Shown piece after piece: positions 36,774 to 45,016 of a stretch of DNA of 64,000 bases. Below the pieces are notes generated by a model. It did no database searches. It saw only the letters and a program-made list of their open reading frames with translations, and was not told where the DNA came from. The stretch lies in contig NZ_CP012661.1 in the NCBI RefSeq assembly GCF_001620265.1, forward strand, positions 3,578,501 through 3,642,500, given 5' to 3'. The stretch comes from Frigidibacter mobilis (GTDB lineage Bacteria; Pseudomonadota; Alphaproteobacteria; Rhodobacterales; Rhodobacteraceae). Both the position numbers and the translations under genes were made by a program. Numbering within the stretch: the first letter of the stretch is position 1; each line of letters opens with the position of its first letter.

Positions 36774-36940
36774 GTCGCATCGCTCCCGCGCCGGTCTGCC
36801 GCGCGAGCCGTCGGCGCGCAGGCCGCGGGGCAGCATAGCAAAGGTGGGGGCCCTGCAGCAACGTGGCGCATTGACCACCCCGGTCGTGCGTCATCGAGAG
36901 TTCAGCCACCGGCGACAATCCGGCTACGTTAGCGCAAACC

Positions 36941-36969
36941 GTGATCACGGCCCGAAATTTCGTGATCAC
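36941..36969. promoter_or_regulatory. Paired GTGATCAC operators upstream of sdhC
   Basis: GTGATCAC at 36941–36948 (extended CCGTGATCACGG) and 36962–36969 are separated by 13 bp, 21 bp centre to centre, 153–181 bp before the sdhC start. Spacing and sequence are identical to the pair before sucC. This supports coordinated control of sdh and suc by one dimeric factor, most simply the GntR protein whose own start has a single copy. Confidence 0.75.
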
Positions 36970-37045
36970 AAAGGTGATTTTCTGCATTGCAAAACCGATC
37001 CCCAGCAGCTTTGAAAGCATCGGGGGCGTGACTTGCCCGAAAAAA

Positions 37046-37062
37046 CCGCTATTGAATAGCGG
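37046..37062. promoter_or_regulatory. 17-bp palindrome in the sdhC leader
   Basis: CCGCTATT and AATAGCGG flank a single G: a perfect inverted repeat, 59 bp before the sdhC ATG and downstream of the GTGATCAC pair. It could be a second regulator's operator or, if transcribed, would give a stem without a proper loop, which favours a DNA-binding role. Confidence 0.55.
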
Positions 37063-37121
37063 GAAAACAAGCCCGCCCGCCGCCACCCTCGACGGGCTGC
37101 CAGACACAGAAGGAATCCATC

Positions 37122-37505
37122 ATGGCTGAGTCCAACCGGGTTATCCGGCCGCTCTCCCCCCACCTTCAGGTCTATCGCCCGCAGCTGACCTCGATCACTT
37201 CAATCCTGACCCGGATCACCGGCAACGGCCTGATCGTCGGAACCATGCTGATCGTGTGGTGGCTGGTGGCCGCGGCGGCGGGGCCTGACCAGTTTGCCAC
37301 CGCGAATGCGGTGCTGACCTCGTGGTTCGGCGATCTCGTGCTGTTCCTGTCGCTCTGGGCGGTTGCCTACCACTACCTGGCGGGGTTGCGGCACCTGATC
37401 TGGGATTCGGGCCACGGGCTGGACATGCCGACGGCCGAAAAGCTGGGCTGGGGCGTCATCATCGGTTCGGTCGTGCTGACCGTGCTGGCCTGGATTGTGA
37501 TCTGA
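37122..37505 (+). CDS. sdhC: Succinate dehydrogenase cytochrome b556 subunit
   Basis: Membrane anchor of complex II, 127 residues with three transmembrane helices. RPLSPHLQVYRPQLTSITSILTRITG is the SdhC quinone-site signature with the conserved serine and arginine, and the heme-ligand histidine lies in the second helix region (AVAYHYLAGLRHLIWDSGHGLD). First gene of the sdhCDAB operon; the upstream region carries the GTGATCAC pair. Confidence 0.95.
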   Translation: MAESNRVIRPLSPHLQVYRPQLTSITSILTRITGNGLIVGTMLIVWWLVAAAAGPDQFATANAVLTSWFGDLVLFLSLWAVAYHYLAGLRHLIWDSGHGLDMPTAEKLGWGVIIGSVVLTVLAWIVI

Positions 37506-37515
37506 GGGGGCTGAC

Positions 37516-37887
37516 ATGCGTTATCTGACCGACCGCAAGCGCGCCGAAGGCAAGGGCGCCGCACATACCGGGACCGAGCATCACTGGTTCATGATGGTCT
37601 CCTCGGTGGGGCTGGCCTTCCTGATCCCCGCTTTCGTGATCGCCTTCGGGCGCGCGCTTGGCGGCACATATGAAGAGGTTCTGGCCTTCTTCTCGCGGCC
37701 CTTCATCGCCATTCTCACTGCCCTGACGCTGGTCGCCTCCATGCGGCACTTCGCCAAGGGCGCGCAGGTGATGATCGAGGACTATGCACAAGGTACCACC
37801 CGCAAGGCGCTGATTATCGGCGCCATCTCGCTTTCCTGGGCGGTGACGGCGACGGGACTGTTCGCGCTGGCGAAGATCGCGCTCTGA
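37516..37887 (+). CDS. sdhD: Succinate dehydrogenase hydrophobic membrane anchor subunit
   Basis: Second membrane anchor of complex II, 123 residues, three transmembrane helices ([75 protein letters not shown]). The histidine in [10 protein letters not shown] and the following tyrosine correspond to heme and quinone positions. It begins 10 nt after sdhC with AGGGGG upstream. Confidence 0.93.
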   Translation: MRYLTDRKRAEGKGAAHTGTEHHWFMMVSSVGLAFLIPAFVIAFGRALGGTYEEVLAFFSRPFIAILTALTLVASMRHFAKGAQVMIEDYAQGTTRKALIIGAISLSWAVTATGLFALAKIAL

Positions 37888-37904
37888 GGCAAGGACGAAG
37901 ACAA

Positions 37905-39707
37905 ATGGCAGCTTACGCTTACGAGACGCATATCTATGACGTCGTGGTGGTTGGCGCCGGGGGCTCTGGCCTTCGCGCAACCTTGGGCATGGCAGAGCAG
38001 GGGCTTCGCACCGCCTGCGTGACCAAGGTGTTCCCCACCCGGTCCCATACCGTGGCGGCCCAGGGCGGCATCGCGGCCAGCCTTGGCAACATGGGCCCCG
38101 ACAGCTGGCAATGGCACATGTACGACACCGTCAAGGGGTCGGACTGGCTGGGCGACACCGACGCGATGGAATACCTCGCCCGCGAGGCGCCCAAGGCGGT
38201 GTACGAGCTGGAGCATTACGGCGTGCCGTTCAGCCGCACCGAAGAGGGCCGCATCTACCAGCGCCCGTTCGGCGGCCACACCACCGAATACGGCGAAGGC
38301 CCGCCGGTGCAGCGCACCTGCGCCGCCGCCGACCGCACGGGGCACGCCATTCTGCACACGCTCTATGGCCAGTCGCTCAAGCACAACGCGGAATTCTACA
38401 TCGAATATTTCGCCATCGACCTTATCATGGAAGAAGGCCGCTGCACCGGCGTCCTGGCCTGGAAGCTGGACGACGGCACCTTGCATGTGTTCAGCGCCAA
38501 GATGGTGGTGCTGGCGACGGGTGGTTATGGCCGCGCCTATTTCAGCGCGACCTCTGCCCATACCTGCACCGGCGACGGGGGCGGCATGGTTGCCCGCGCC
38601 GGGCTGCCGCTGCAGGACATGGAGTTCGTGCAGTTCCACCCGACCGGCATCTACGGCTCGGGCTGCCTGATTACCGAGGGCGCCCGCGGCGAAGGCGGCT
38701 ATCTGACCAACTCGGAAGGCGAGCGATTCATGGAACGCTATGCCCCGACCTACAAGGACCTGGCATCGCGCGATGTGGTCAGCCGCTGCATGACGATGGA
38801 GATCCGCGAGGGCCGCGGCGTCGGCCCCGACAAGGACCACATCTTCCTGCACCTGAACCACCTGCCGCCGGCCACGCTGAACGAACGCCTGCCCGGCATT
38901 TCCGAAAGCGCCCGGATCTTTGCCGGCGTCGACCTGACGAAAGAGCCGATCCCGGTGCTGCCAACCGTGCATTACAACATGGGTGGCATCCCCACGAACT
39001 ACTGGGGCGAGGTGCTGAACCCGCAGCCGGGCAATCCCGATGCGGTGTTCCCGGGCCTGATGGCGGTGGGCGAGGCTGGCTGCGCCTCGGTCCACGGGGC
39101 GAACCGGCTTGGCTCGAACTCGCTGATCGACCTTGTGGTGTTTGGCCGCGCCGCGGCGATCCGCGCCGCGGAAATCGTCAACCCGGCCGAGGCGACCCCT
39201 GCCCCGAACAAGGCCAGCATCGAGGCCGGGCTCGACCGCTTCGACGCTGCCCGCCACGCCTCGGGCGCGATCCCGACGGCGGAACTGCGGCTGGAGATGC
39301 AGCGCACCATGCAGTCGGACGCGGCGGTGTTCCGCACCGACAAGACCCTGGCCGAAGGCGTCGAGAAGATGATCGCGGTGGCCGGCAAGATGGCCGACAT
39401 CAAGGTCACCGACCGCAGCCTGGTGTGGAACAGCGACCTGATGGAAACGCTGGAACTGCAGAACCTGATGCCGAACGCGCTGGCCACCATCGTGGCGGCC
39501 GAGGCGCGCAAGGAATCCCGCGGCGCCCATGCCCATGAGGATTACCCCAGCCGCGACGACGTGAACTGGCGCGTTCACAGCCTGGCCCATGTCGATGGCG
39601 CGAAAGTCACGCTCTCCAGCCGTCCGGTGCATCTGGATCCGCTGACCACACTCGACCAGGGCGGGATCGACCTGAAGAAGATCGCGCCGAAGGCACGGGT
39701 CTATTGA
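37905..39707 (+). CDS. sdhA: Succinate dehydrogenase flavoprotein subunit
   Basis: Catalytic flavoprotein of complex II, 600 residues, full length. The FAD-binding [20 protein letters not shown], the covalent-flavin histidine in [12 protein letters not shown], the active-site [21 protein letters not shown] and the FAD-contacting [18 protein letters not shown] motif are all present. It oxidises succinate to fumarate and passes electrons to SdhB. Its stop codon overlaps the ATG of a small lipoprotein gene that separates it from sdhB. Confidence 0.97.
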   Translation: MAAYAYETHIYDVVVVGAGGSGLRATLGMAEQGLRTACVTKVFPTRSHTVAAQGGIAASLGNMGPDSWQWHMYDTVKGSDWLGDTDAMEYLAREAPKAVYELEHYGVPFSRTEEGRIYQRPFGGHTTEYGEGPPVQRTCAAADRTGHAILHTLYGQSLKHNAEFYIEYFAIDLIMEEGRCTGVLAWKLDDGTLHVFSAKMVVLATGGYGRAYFSATSAHTCTGDGGGMVARAGLPLQDMEFVQFHPTGIYGSGCLITEGARGEGGYLTNSEGERFMERYAPTYKDLASRDVVSRCMTMEIREGRGVGPDKDHIFLHLNHLPPATLNERLPGISESARIFAGVDLTKEPIPVLPTVHYNMGGIPTNYWGEVLNPQPGNPDAVFPGLMAVGEAGCASVHGANRLGSNSLIDLVVFGRAAAIRAAEIVNPAEATPAPNKASIEAGLDRFDAARHASGAIPTAELRLEMQRTMQSDAAVFRTDKTLAEGVEKMIAVAGKMADIKVTDRSLVWNSDLMETLELQNLMPNALATIVAAEARKESRGAHAHEDYPSRDDVNWRVHSLAHVDGAKVTLSSRPVHLDPLTTLDQGGIDLKKIAPKARVY

Positions 39708-40006
39708 TGCGGCTGCGGCCGGGATATGTGCTGGTGCTGGCGGCGCTTGCCCTCGCCGGCTGCAGCCCAATCCCGGTTGCCCGGGCCGAAGCCGTCTGCG
39801 CCGAACGCTTTGCCGCCGCGGCGCCTGTTTCGGGCACCGCCAAGGCGGGTGTGTCCTCAAACGGCGGCACTGTCAGCGGCTTCGAGGTGGAGTTCGCTCC
39901 CAGCGTCAGCTTTGGCGACCCGTCGGCGGCCTATACCGCCTGCGTGGTGCGCAAGTCGGGCGAGTATCCGACCCGCCCGCTCTATCAACGCGGCGCCGCG
40001 CCATGA
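39707..40006 (+). CDS. Small lipoprotein inside the sdh operon
   Basis: A 99-residue predicted lipoprotein. The signal ends in the lipobox LAGC (YVLVLAALALAGCSPIP), so the mature protein is anchored by Cys18. The remainder has two further cysteines (EAVCAERF, YTACVVRK) and an FEVEFAPSVSFGDPSAAYTAC segment. Start overlaps the sdhA stop (TGATG), so it is translationally coupled. Its position between sdhA and sdhB is typical for Rhodobacterales but no function is known to me. Confidence 0.75.
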   Translation: MRLRPGYVLVLAALALAGCSPIPVARAEAVCAERFAAAAPVSGTAKAGVSSNGGTVSGFEVEFAPSVSFGDPSAAYTACVVRKSGEYPTRPLYQRGAAP

Positions 40007-40096
40007 CCGGCCGCCCCGCCCCGCATCTGCCAGACCTCCGGCCAGCACCCGCCTTGGCCGCCAGAACCCCGGAATGACTGGAAGGGAAACCTAGCA

Positions 40097-40873
40097 ATGG
40101 TTCAGTTCACGCTTCCCAAGAACTCGAAGATCCGCGTCGGCAAGACCTGGCCGAAGCCCGAGGGCAAGAACGTCCGCAAGTTCAAGATCTACCGCTGGAA
40201 CCCCGATGACGGCGAGAATCCGCGGGTCGATACCTACTTTCTGGACATGGACAAATGCGGCCCGATGATTCTGGACGCGCTCATCAAGATCAAGAACGAG
40301 ATCGACCCGACCCTGACCTTCCGCCGCTCCTGCCGCGAGGGGATCTGCGGGTCCTGCGCGATGAACATCGACGGGATCAACACGCTGGCCTGCATCTATG
40401 GCCTCGACGAGGTGAAGGGCGACGTCAAGATCTACCCGCTGCCGCATATGCCGGTGGTCAAGGACCTGATCCCCGACCTGACGCATTTCTACGCCCAGCA
40501 TGCCAGCATCATGCCCTGGCTGGAAACCAAGACCAACCAGCCGGCGAAAGAGTGGAAGCAATCGATCGGCGACCGCAAGAAACTCGACGGCCTCTATGAG
40601 TGCGTGATGTGCGCCTGCTGCTCGACCTCCTGCCCGAGCTACTGGTGGAATTCTGACCGCTACCTCGGCCCGGCGGCCTTGCTGCATGCCTATCGCTGGA
40701 TCATCGACAGCCGCGATGAGGCGACGGGCGAGCGCCTGGACGACCTCGAAGACCCGTTCAAGCTGTACCGCTGCCACACGATTATGAACTGTGCCAAGAC
40801 CTGCCCCAAGGGCCTGAACCCGGCCAAGGCGATTGCCGAGATCAAGAAGATGATGGTCGAACGCGTGGTGTGA
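40097..40873 (+). CDS. sdhB: Succinate dehydrogenase iron-sulfur subunit
   Basis: Iron–sulfur protein of complex II, 258 residues. The N-terminal plant-type ferredoxin domain holds the [2Fe-2S] cysteines ([16 protein letters not shown]…LAC), and the C-terminal domain the [4Fe-4S] and [3Fe-4S] ligands ([16 protein letters not shown] and [17 protein letters not shown]). GGAAGGGAAACC upstream gives a good ribosome-binding site. The 3' 184 bp are overlapped on the other strand by the read-through tail of the ICE recombinase frame. Confidence 0.97.
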   Translation: MVQFTLPKNSKIRVGKTWPKPEGKNVRKFKIYRWNPDDGENPRVDTYFLDMDKCGPMILDALIKIKNEIDPTLTFRRSCREGICGSCAMNIDGINTLACIYGLDEVKGDVKIYPLPHMPVVKDLIPDLTHFYAQHASIMPWLETKTNQPAKEWKQSIGDRKKLDGLYECVMCACCSTSCPSYWWNSDRYLGPAALLHAYRWIIDSRDEATGERLDDLEDPFKLYRCHTIMNCAKTCPKGLNPAKAIAEIKKMMVERVV

Positions 40874-42780
40874 TCCACGCCGCCGTTCGACAGGGGCCCC
40901 CGCCGCAAGCCGGGGGCCTTTTGCGTTTGGGGCCAAGGCCTGCGCGATCCGGCCCCGACGGGCCCCACCACAGCCGAGGCGTCGGCCCGGCGGTTCCGCA
41001 AGACCTCCAACACCGCACCCACCCCGGATTTTCGGCCTTGTTTCTCGGTTATCTCCCCCCTATACGCATCGGCGGAGCTGTGGCCGAGTGGTCGAAGGCA
41101 CACCCCTGCTAAGGGTGCAGACGGGGAACCGTCTCGAGGGTTCGAATCCCTTCGGCTCCGCCACTTCGGTATAAAACCGGGAACGCCGATTCCCGCCGTT
41201 TTCCCTCCTTTCGTGGCCACCAGCGTCCTCAACAGGGTGCTTTTCGTCCCTCTGATGTAAATCGCGTCGTCCGCGACCTCGACACGCTGGGCAAAAGCCC
41301 GGACGTGTTCCCGCCGATAGCCGCCCTTTTCGAGACGCAGCCGGCCCCGTGCCTCGGTTGCCAGCTCGCGCACGGCCGCCCCTGTGAGACCCTGGTGCGC
41401 GGAGCTTTTCAGCATCGCCTCGATCCTTACCGCATCTGCCCGTGCTTGGTCTCGCAACGCGATCAGCCCTGCGATGCGCTCACCAAGGGCAGATTCGGCC
41501 GGGTCGAGCGAACCTGCCTCGATGGCGTCGTAGAGACGCTTGAGCCGCATGTCGGCTTCGGCCGCGCGCTTGTTCAGCTCCGCGATATGCTGGCCGCGCC
41601 GCTCGACGCTCTCCTGCCGGCGGTCGAGCAGCGATGCGAGGACGACTTCGATCCGCTCGGGGTCGAGCAACCTTTCCTCGATATGGCTGACCACCATCTT
41701 GTCGAGCTTGTCCATGGGGATTGCCCGGCCTTTGCAGCCGGTGTCGCCCTGACGCGCCCGGATCGAGCAGGCATAATAGCGGTAGCGGCCGTTCTTGCCG
41801 GTGCGCAGCGTCATGGCCCCACCGCAGTTGCCGCAATGGCAGATGCCCGTGAGCAGGTTCGGGCCGCTGACGACGCGCGGCGGCGTCACCTTCGGATTGT
41901 GGGCCTTCAAGCGCTTCTGGACGGCCTCGAAGGTCTCAAGGTCGATCAGCGGCGGCACGGCGACGGTGACGACCTCATCGTCGGGTTTCAGTTCCTTGGC
42001 CTTGGAGCGCTTGTTGAACTGATGCTCGCCGATATAGGTGCGCCGGGTCAGGATGCGGTGAAGCTGGCCGATGCCCCAACGCCCGCCGTTGCGGGTGAAC
42101 ATGCAGTTCCTGTTCAGGTGGCTGACGATGTTCTTGACGCCCAGGGGGCCGGACGTGCCGTCGCCCTCCGTTGCGAGCCGGAAGATCAGCCGCACAGTGT
42201 CGGCGTGAAGCGGATCGATCTCCAGCTTCTTCTTCATCTTCGCGCCGCGCTGCTCGGCGTCGATGACGCGGTAGCCGATAGGCGGCAGGGAGCCGTTCCA
42301 GAAGCCTTGCCGCGCATTCTCCTTCAAGGCGCGCAGGACGTGCTTGGCGTTTTCCTTCGACTGATACTCGTCGAACAAGGCCATGATCTGCCGCATCATG
42401 ACGTGCATCGGATCGTCGCCCATCTCCTGCGTGATGGAGACAAGGCGCACCCCGTTCTTGGCCAGCCTCCTGACGTTGAACTCCAGCTCGAAGTGATCGC
42501 GGAAGAACCGGCTGAACGAGTGGACCACGACAACATCGAAGGGCGCGGGCCTGGACGTTCCCGCCTCGATCATCCGTTGGAACTCGGGGCGGCGGTCATT
42601 GGTGGCCGAAGCGCCGGCCTCCACAAAGGTTTCGACAAGCTGGTAGCCGCGCGAGGCGCAATAGGCTTCGCCCTGCTTGCGCTGGTCGGGGATCGACACG
42701 TCATGCTCGGCCTGCCGGGCAGTCGAGACGCGGAGATAGAGGGCAGCGCGCAGGGCGACGTTCGGGGTTTGCGCGTTCAT
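40690..42780 (-). CDS. Large serine recombinase (ICE integrase) whose open frame reads through tRNA-Ser into sdhB
   Basis: A large serine recombinase: resolvase domain ([11 protein letters not shown] with nucleophile Ser19, [34 protein letters not shown]), recombinase domain (residues about 190–300) and zinc ribbon ([12 protein letters not shown]…[17 protein letters not shown]), then a coiled-coil. The family-like part ends near residue 539. From residue 540 (codon at 41163) the frame is the antisense of the tRNA, reading [12 protein letters not shown]…, and continues across the sdh terminator into sdhB before stopping at 40690, giving 696 residues. The last about 157 residues are therefore chromosomal antisense, not native protein. 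The start overlaps the upstream HTH gene (ATGA). Confidence 0.85.
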   Translation of the reverse strand: MNAQTPNVALRAALYLRVSTARQAEHDVSIPDQRKQGEAYCASRGYQLVETFVEAGASATNDRRPEFQRMIEAGTSRPAPFDVVVVHSFSRFFRDHFELEFNVRRLAKNGVRLVSITQEMGDDPMHVMMRQIMALFDEYQSKENAKHVLRALKENARQGFWNGSLPPIGYRVIDAEQRGAKMKKKLEIDPLHADTVRLIFRLATEGDGTSGPLGVKNIVSHLNRNCMFTRNGGRWGIGQLHRILTRRTYIGEHQFNKRSKAKELKPDDEVVTVAVPPLIDLETFEAVQKRLKAHNPKVTPPRVVSGPNLLTGICHCGNCGGAMTLRTGKNGRYRYYACSIRARQGDTGCKGRAIPMDKLDKMVVSHIEERLLDPERIEVVLASLLDRRQESVERRGQHIAELNKRAAEADMRLKRLYDAIEAGSLDPAESALGERIAGLIALRDQARADAVRIEAMLKSSAHQGLTGAAVRELATEARGRLRLEKGGYRREHVRAFAQRVEVADDAIYIRGTKSTLLRTLVATKGGKTAGIGVPGFIPKWRSRRDSNPRDGSPSAPLAGVCLRPLGHSSADAYRGEITEKQGRKSGVGAVLEVLRNRRADASAVVGPVGAGSRRPWPQTQKAPGLRRGPLSNGGVDHTTRSTIIFLISAIALAGFRPLGQVLAQFIIVWQRYSLNGSSRSSRRSPVASSRLSMIQR
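40893..40922 (+). terminator. Rho-independent terminator of the sdh operon
   Basis: Stem GGCCCCCG (40895–40902) pairing with CGGGGGCC (40911–40918), 8-nt loop, followed by TTTT, 20 nt after the sdhB stop. A standard intrinsic terminator. The antisense recombinase frame runs through it. Confidence 0.85.
41074..41163 (+). tRNA. tRNA-Ser (anticodon GCU), 3'-CCA encoded
   Basis: A 90-nt class II tRNA. Acceptor GGAGCTG pairs with CGGCTCC (one G·T), discriminator G and encoded CCA follow. The anticodon loop has GCT at 41108–41110 within a CCCT…AGGG stem, the long variable arm (CAGACGGGGAACCGTCTC) marks a serine tRNA, and the T arm reads GAGGGTTCGAATCCCTT. The tRNA is intact and is the integration site of the ICE, whose first gene lies directly beyond it. 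Confidence 0.97.
41140..41163 (+). other. Probable ICE attachment site (attL) at the tRNA-Ser 3' end
   Basis: Element-specific sequence (the recombinase gene) begins immediately 3' of the tRNA CCA, the usual result of integration into the T-arm/acceptor end. The core is expected to include the TTCGAATCCC…GCTCCGCCA segment duplicated at the other end of the element. That other end is outside the window, so the exact core cannot be confirmed. Confidence 0.6.
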
Positions 42781-43166
42781 GCCCGGCCTCCCACGGCTTT
42801 GCGGCGCTCGATCAGCGGCAACTCCAGCTCCACGCGATCATGCAGCACCTTGGGGACGAGCTTCTGGCCTTCTCCTGGGTCCATGCGGATGAGGCCGTAA
42901 TTCACCATCGTCTTGAGAGTTCGGGACAGGCTGGGCTTCGTCCGTCCGGTGATCCGCGACAATTCCTCCAGTGAGCCGGGCGACTGTTCGTTGATGACGC
43001 GCAGCAGCTCGCGGTTCCCGCTGGAAAGGATTTGCGCGAAGGATTCCGTGGACGTGAACCACACCTTCGGATCGTCGGACGCTGGCTTTTCCTCGCCGCG
43101 CGCAATCCGCATGGTGCGGGCCTTCATTTCGTCGTAGTCGGCGATCCCGACTTTCAATGTCGTCAT
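42777..43166 (-). CDS. Winged-helix DNA-binding protein, probable TumA-type antitoxin
   Basis: A 129-residue protein with a MarR-like winged helix in its C-terminal half (ELLRVINEQSPGSLEELSRITGRTKPSLSRTLKTMVNYGLIRMDPGEG) preceded by an N-terminal segment (VGIADYDEMKARTMRIARGEEKP) that could bind a partner. It is the type of helix-turn-helix protein found beside DUF6516/TumE toxins, and here overlaps the tumE-like gene by 4 nt upstream and the recombinase by 4 nt downstream. I infer antitoxin plus autoregulator of the recombinase operon. Confidence 0.75.
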   Translation of the reverse strand: MTTLKVGIADYDEMKARTMRIARGEEKPASDDPKVWFTSTESFAQILSSGNRELLRVINEQSPGSLEELSRITGRTKPSLSRTLKTMVNYGLIRMDPGEGQKLVPKVLHDRVELELPLIERRKAVGGRA

Positions 43167-43516
43167 GTTATGCCTCGCTCCTTCAACACCGCATCCACCG
43201 CCTGCCAGAAGTCGGCCAGCAGCGTGGCCGCATCCTCCCAGGCGTAAGGCTTCACGGTCTGGAAGCGGTGCCGATGATCCATTGGCTCGCCGCGTCTGCC
43301 TCGACCAACCGGATGGGCGTTATCGAAGCCGACCAGCCGTTCGCCCGAAGGCCCGTGAAGCGTGAGCGAGTAGTCGAGGCCGTGCGGCTTTTCCGGCGAT
43401 GCCGGAACGCGGGTGACAACGAACTTCACCCAATGGCCGCCCTCGGGATCGACAACGAGCACCTGTCCGTCGAGGTCCAGAAGCGTGTCGAGGCTCGGGT
43501 CACGATCCTCGCTCAT
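43163..43516 (-). CDS. TumE-type (DUF6516) toxin-like protein
   Basis: A 117-residue protein (MSEDRDPSLDTLLDLDGQVLVVDPEGGHWVKFVVTRV…) matching the toxin–antitoxin TumE/DUF6516 family pattern: VLVVDPEGGHWVKF, a central SLTLHGPSGERLVGFDNAH strand pair and the terminal HRHRFQTVKPYAWEDAATLLADFW motif. Its neighbour is the matching helix-turn-helix protein with an ATGA overlap. Toxin activity is inferred from family naming; the biochemical target is not known to me. Confidence 0.75.
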   Translation of the reverse strand: MSEDRDPSLDTLLDLDGQVLVVDPEGGHWVKFVVTRVPASPEKPHGLDYSLTLHGPSGERLVGFDNAHPVGRGRRGEPMDHRHRFQTVKPYAWEDAATLLADFWQAVDAVLKERGIT

Positions 43517-43538
43517 GACTTACTGTTACCATCTGTTG

Positions 43539-43838
43539 TTAACTTAGGCAAGTCCTGATTGTCAGGGTCTGCGTTGATGGGCCGAACAGCCGGTCGAGCA
43601 CGTCGCCGAAATATCGCTCGAAGATTTGCAGTTCTTCCTCGGTGATCGGCACCTTCTCGGGCCAGTCGTCGATGACGGGCAGCGTTTCCACATCGACGAT
43701 GCGAAGCGGCGATCTGCGGCGCTGTGGCCCGTCCGCCGGGATCGTATCGTCGGCATAGTCGAAGAGGTCGTCGGGGAGCGGTTCCGGGACCGAGTGTCGC
43801 GGTCGCCCTTTGCGGGCGGGGTGGCGCTTCGCGCTCAT
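43539..43838 (-). CDS. Hypothetical protein, first gene of the recombinase operon
   Basis: A 99-residue protein starting at 43838 with an ideal GGAGG upstream (spacing 6). It is basic at the N-terminus (MSAKRHPARKGRPRHS) and acidic later (DLFDYADDTIPADG, DDWPEKVPITEEELQIFERYFGDVLDRLF). No recognised family. It lies 22 nt before the tumE-like gene on the same strand, so it is probably the promoter-proximal member of a four-gene unit ending with the recombinase. The charge pattern would suit a DNA- or protein-binding accessory factor, but that is speculation. Confidence 0.6.
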   Translation of the reverse strand: MSAKRHPARKGRPRHSVPEPLPDDLFDYADDTIPADGPQRRRSPLRIVDVETLPVIDDWPEKVPITEEELQIFERYFGDVLDRLFGPSTQTLTIRTCLS

Positions 43839-44054
43839 GAAATCCTCCGTGGTTCTGTGGTGGATTCCGGGGTGTTCATCGTCCCGGAATAAGCGAACCA
43901 TGGAGGGGATTGGCGGCCTGTAGCGTGCCGCATTCGCGCCTATGCGCTGGCGGCACCCATCTTCTGTGTTCCAAGATAGCGTTGCGCCGTAGTCGCAAAC
44001 CATTTCGTAAATTGCAGCATGCAGTTTGTCTTATCGATAGCAGGGAGGCTGGTA

Positions 44055-44744
44055 ATGAATGGCGACGATCTTCTCAAAGAGTTTGAACGAAGAATCACGA
44101 AGTCCAAGGGAACGAAAACTGTCACTGACTCTGTGCTGGCAAGGGCACTTGGTGTTACCCAGCCGCAACTGACCAATTATCGTGGTAAAACTCTCACAGC
44201 TCGCCAGGTGGTCAACCTCGTCGAAAAATACTCAAAGGCAGCCGAGCGTCAGCTCGTCGAGAGTACCGTTGTTCCAATCGTCGAGTTCCTACACATCGAC
44301 CTTACGGAATCGCGGCGGGGAGCACGTTGGGAAATCTTTAGAAGCGTCGATGATCGAGGGAACGACCGCCCGTATTTCGTCGGCCTTCGGAAAGCGTTGG
44401 AAGCCAAGCACGGCATATATGTGTTTCATGATAGCCGAGGCCGAGCCATCTATGCAGGAAAAGCGCAACGGCTTTCGCTGTGGACCGAGATGAATAACGC
44501 TTTCAATCGGGATCGCGGCGAGGTGCAGAATATAAAACGAGTTTCACATCCGCAAAATCGTGTTGAATATCGAACACCCCAAGAGCAGCATCGGCAAATT
44601 GTGAAACAGTCGGTCCCGCTACATGACGTTGCAAGCTATTGTAGCGCCTACGAAGTTCCCGATCAGATGATAGGCAAATTTGAGGCTCTTATAGTGCGTG
44701 CTTTTGCGAATGACCTTCTTAACGTCAGAATGGAGAATTTTTAA
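44055..44744 (+). CDS. Helix-turn-helix / GIY-YIG nuclease-like fusion protein
   Basis: A 229-residue protein, the only plus-strand gene between integration and conjugation modules. Residues about 20–60 look like a Cro/CI-type helix-turn-helix (VLARALGVTQPQLTNYRGKTLTARQVVNLV). Residues 118–223 have the GIY-YIG order: G120-I-Y122, then IYAGK at 132–136 (YAG in place of YIG), Arg139, Glu210 (FEALIVRAF) and Asn219/223. All the catalytic landmarks of the nuclease fold are therefore present. GGGAGG lies 6 nt before the ATG at 44055. The gene is clearly more AT-rich than the backbone and flanked by non-coding gaps, a cargo-like position. A defence, addiction or regulatory nuclease role is possible. 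Confidence 0.7.
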   Translation: MNGDDLLKEFERRITKSKGTKTVTDSVLARALGVTQPQLTNYRGKTLTARQVVNLVEKYSKAAERQLVESTVVPIVEFLHIDLTESRRGARWEIFRSVDDRGNDRPYFVGLRKALEAKHGIYVFHDSRGRAIYAGKAQRLSLWTEMNNAFNRDRGEVQNIKRVSHPQNRVEYRTPQEQHRQIVKQSVPLHDVASYCSAYEVPDQMIGKFEALIVRAFANDLLNVRMENF

Positions 44745-44789
44745 TCCAGACACATCCACGCTACAGCCCTTTATTTTAACGGAAATTCG

Positions 44790-45014
44790 TCACGCCTGAT
44801 TTATCCGCCGTGCCTTCGCAAATCCTCGATCCGTAGCGATGAACCGCACCAGCATCGGGACAATCAGCTTGATGGGATCGGCGACGGGCTGGCCGGTCTC
44901 ACGGGCCAGGACTTCGGCATAGGCGACCAGATCGCGGTGAAGCGGAGCGGGCAGCTCCACCGTGATCTTGACGGGCTTGTCCTCGACGATGGGGCCGAGT
45001 TTCAGTTTTGCCAT
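44790..45014 (-). CDS. DUF2274 family protein at the end of the trb operon
   Basis: A 74-residue protein (MAKLKLGPIVEDKPVKITVELPAPLHRDLVAYAEVLARETG…) of the DUF2274 family that regularly ends trb operons of Tn4371-like ICEs. The sequence has a ribbon-helix-helix feel (KITVELPAPLHRDLVAYAEVLA), so DNA binding and operon autoregulation are plausible. AGGAGG lies upstream and it starts 2 nt after trbI. Confidence 0.85.
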   Translation of the reverse strand: MAKLKLGPIVEDKPVKITVELPAPLHRDLVAYAEVLARETGQPVADPIKLIVPMLVRFIATDRGFAKARRINQA

Positions 45015-45016
45015 GG

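Larger units (their letters stand above)
36774..37121. promoter_or_regulatory. sdhC upstream region (about 350 bp without a gene)
   Basis: Shared by the PhaC-like gene (minus) and sdhC (plus). It contains the paired GTGATCAC operators (36941–36969) and, nearer sdhC, a palindrome at 37046–37062. A Shine–Dalgarno AAGGA precedes the sdhC ATG at 37122. I see no credible open reading frame or stable RNA; an exact –10/–35 cannot be assigned. Confidence 0.6.

Noticed and set aside
40874..41073. A real protein encoded by the recombinase tail over the sdh terminator
   Set aside because: The residues are antisense of a terminator, the tRNA and sdhB, so they are not expected to be a conserved domain; noted only as a consequence of integration.
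41305..42900. A 531-codon plus-strand frame opposite the recombinase
   Set aside because: Shadow of the serine recombinase, which has all catalytic motifs on the minus strand.
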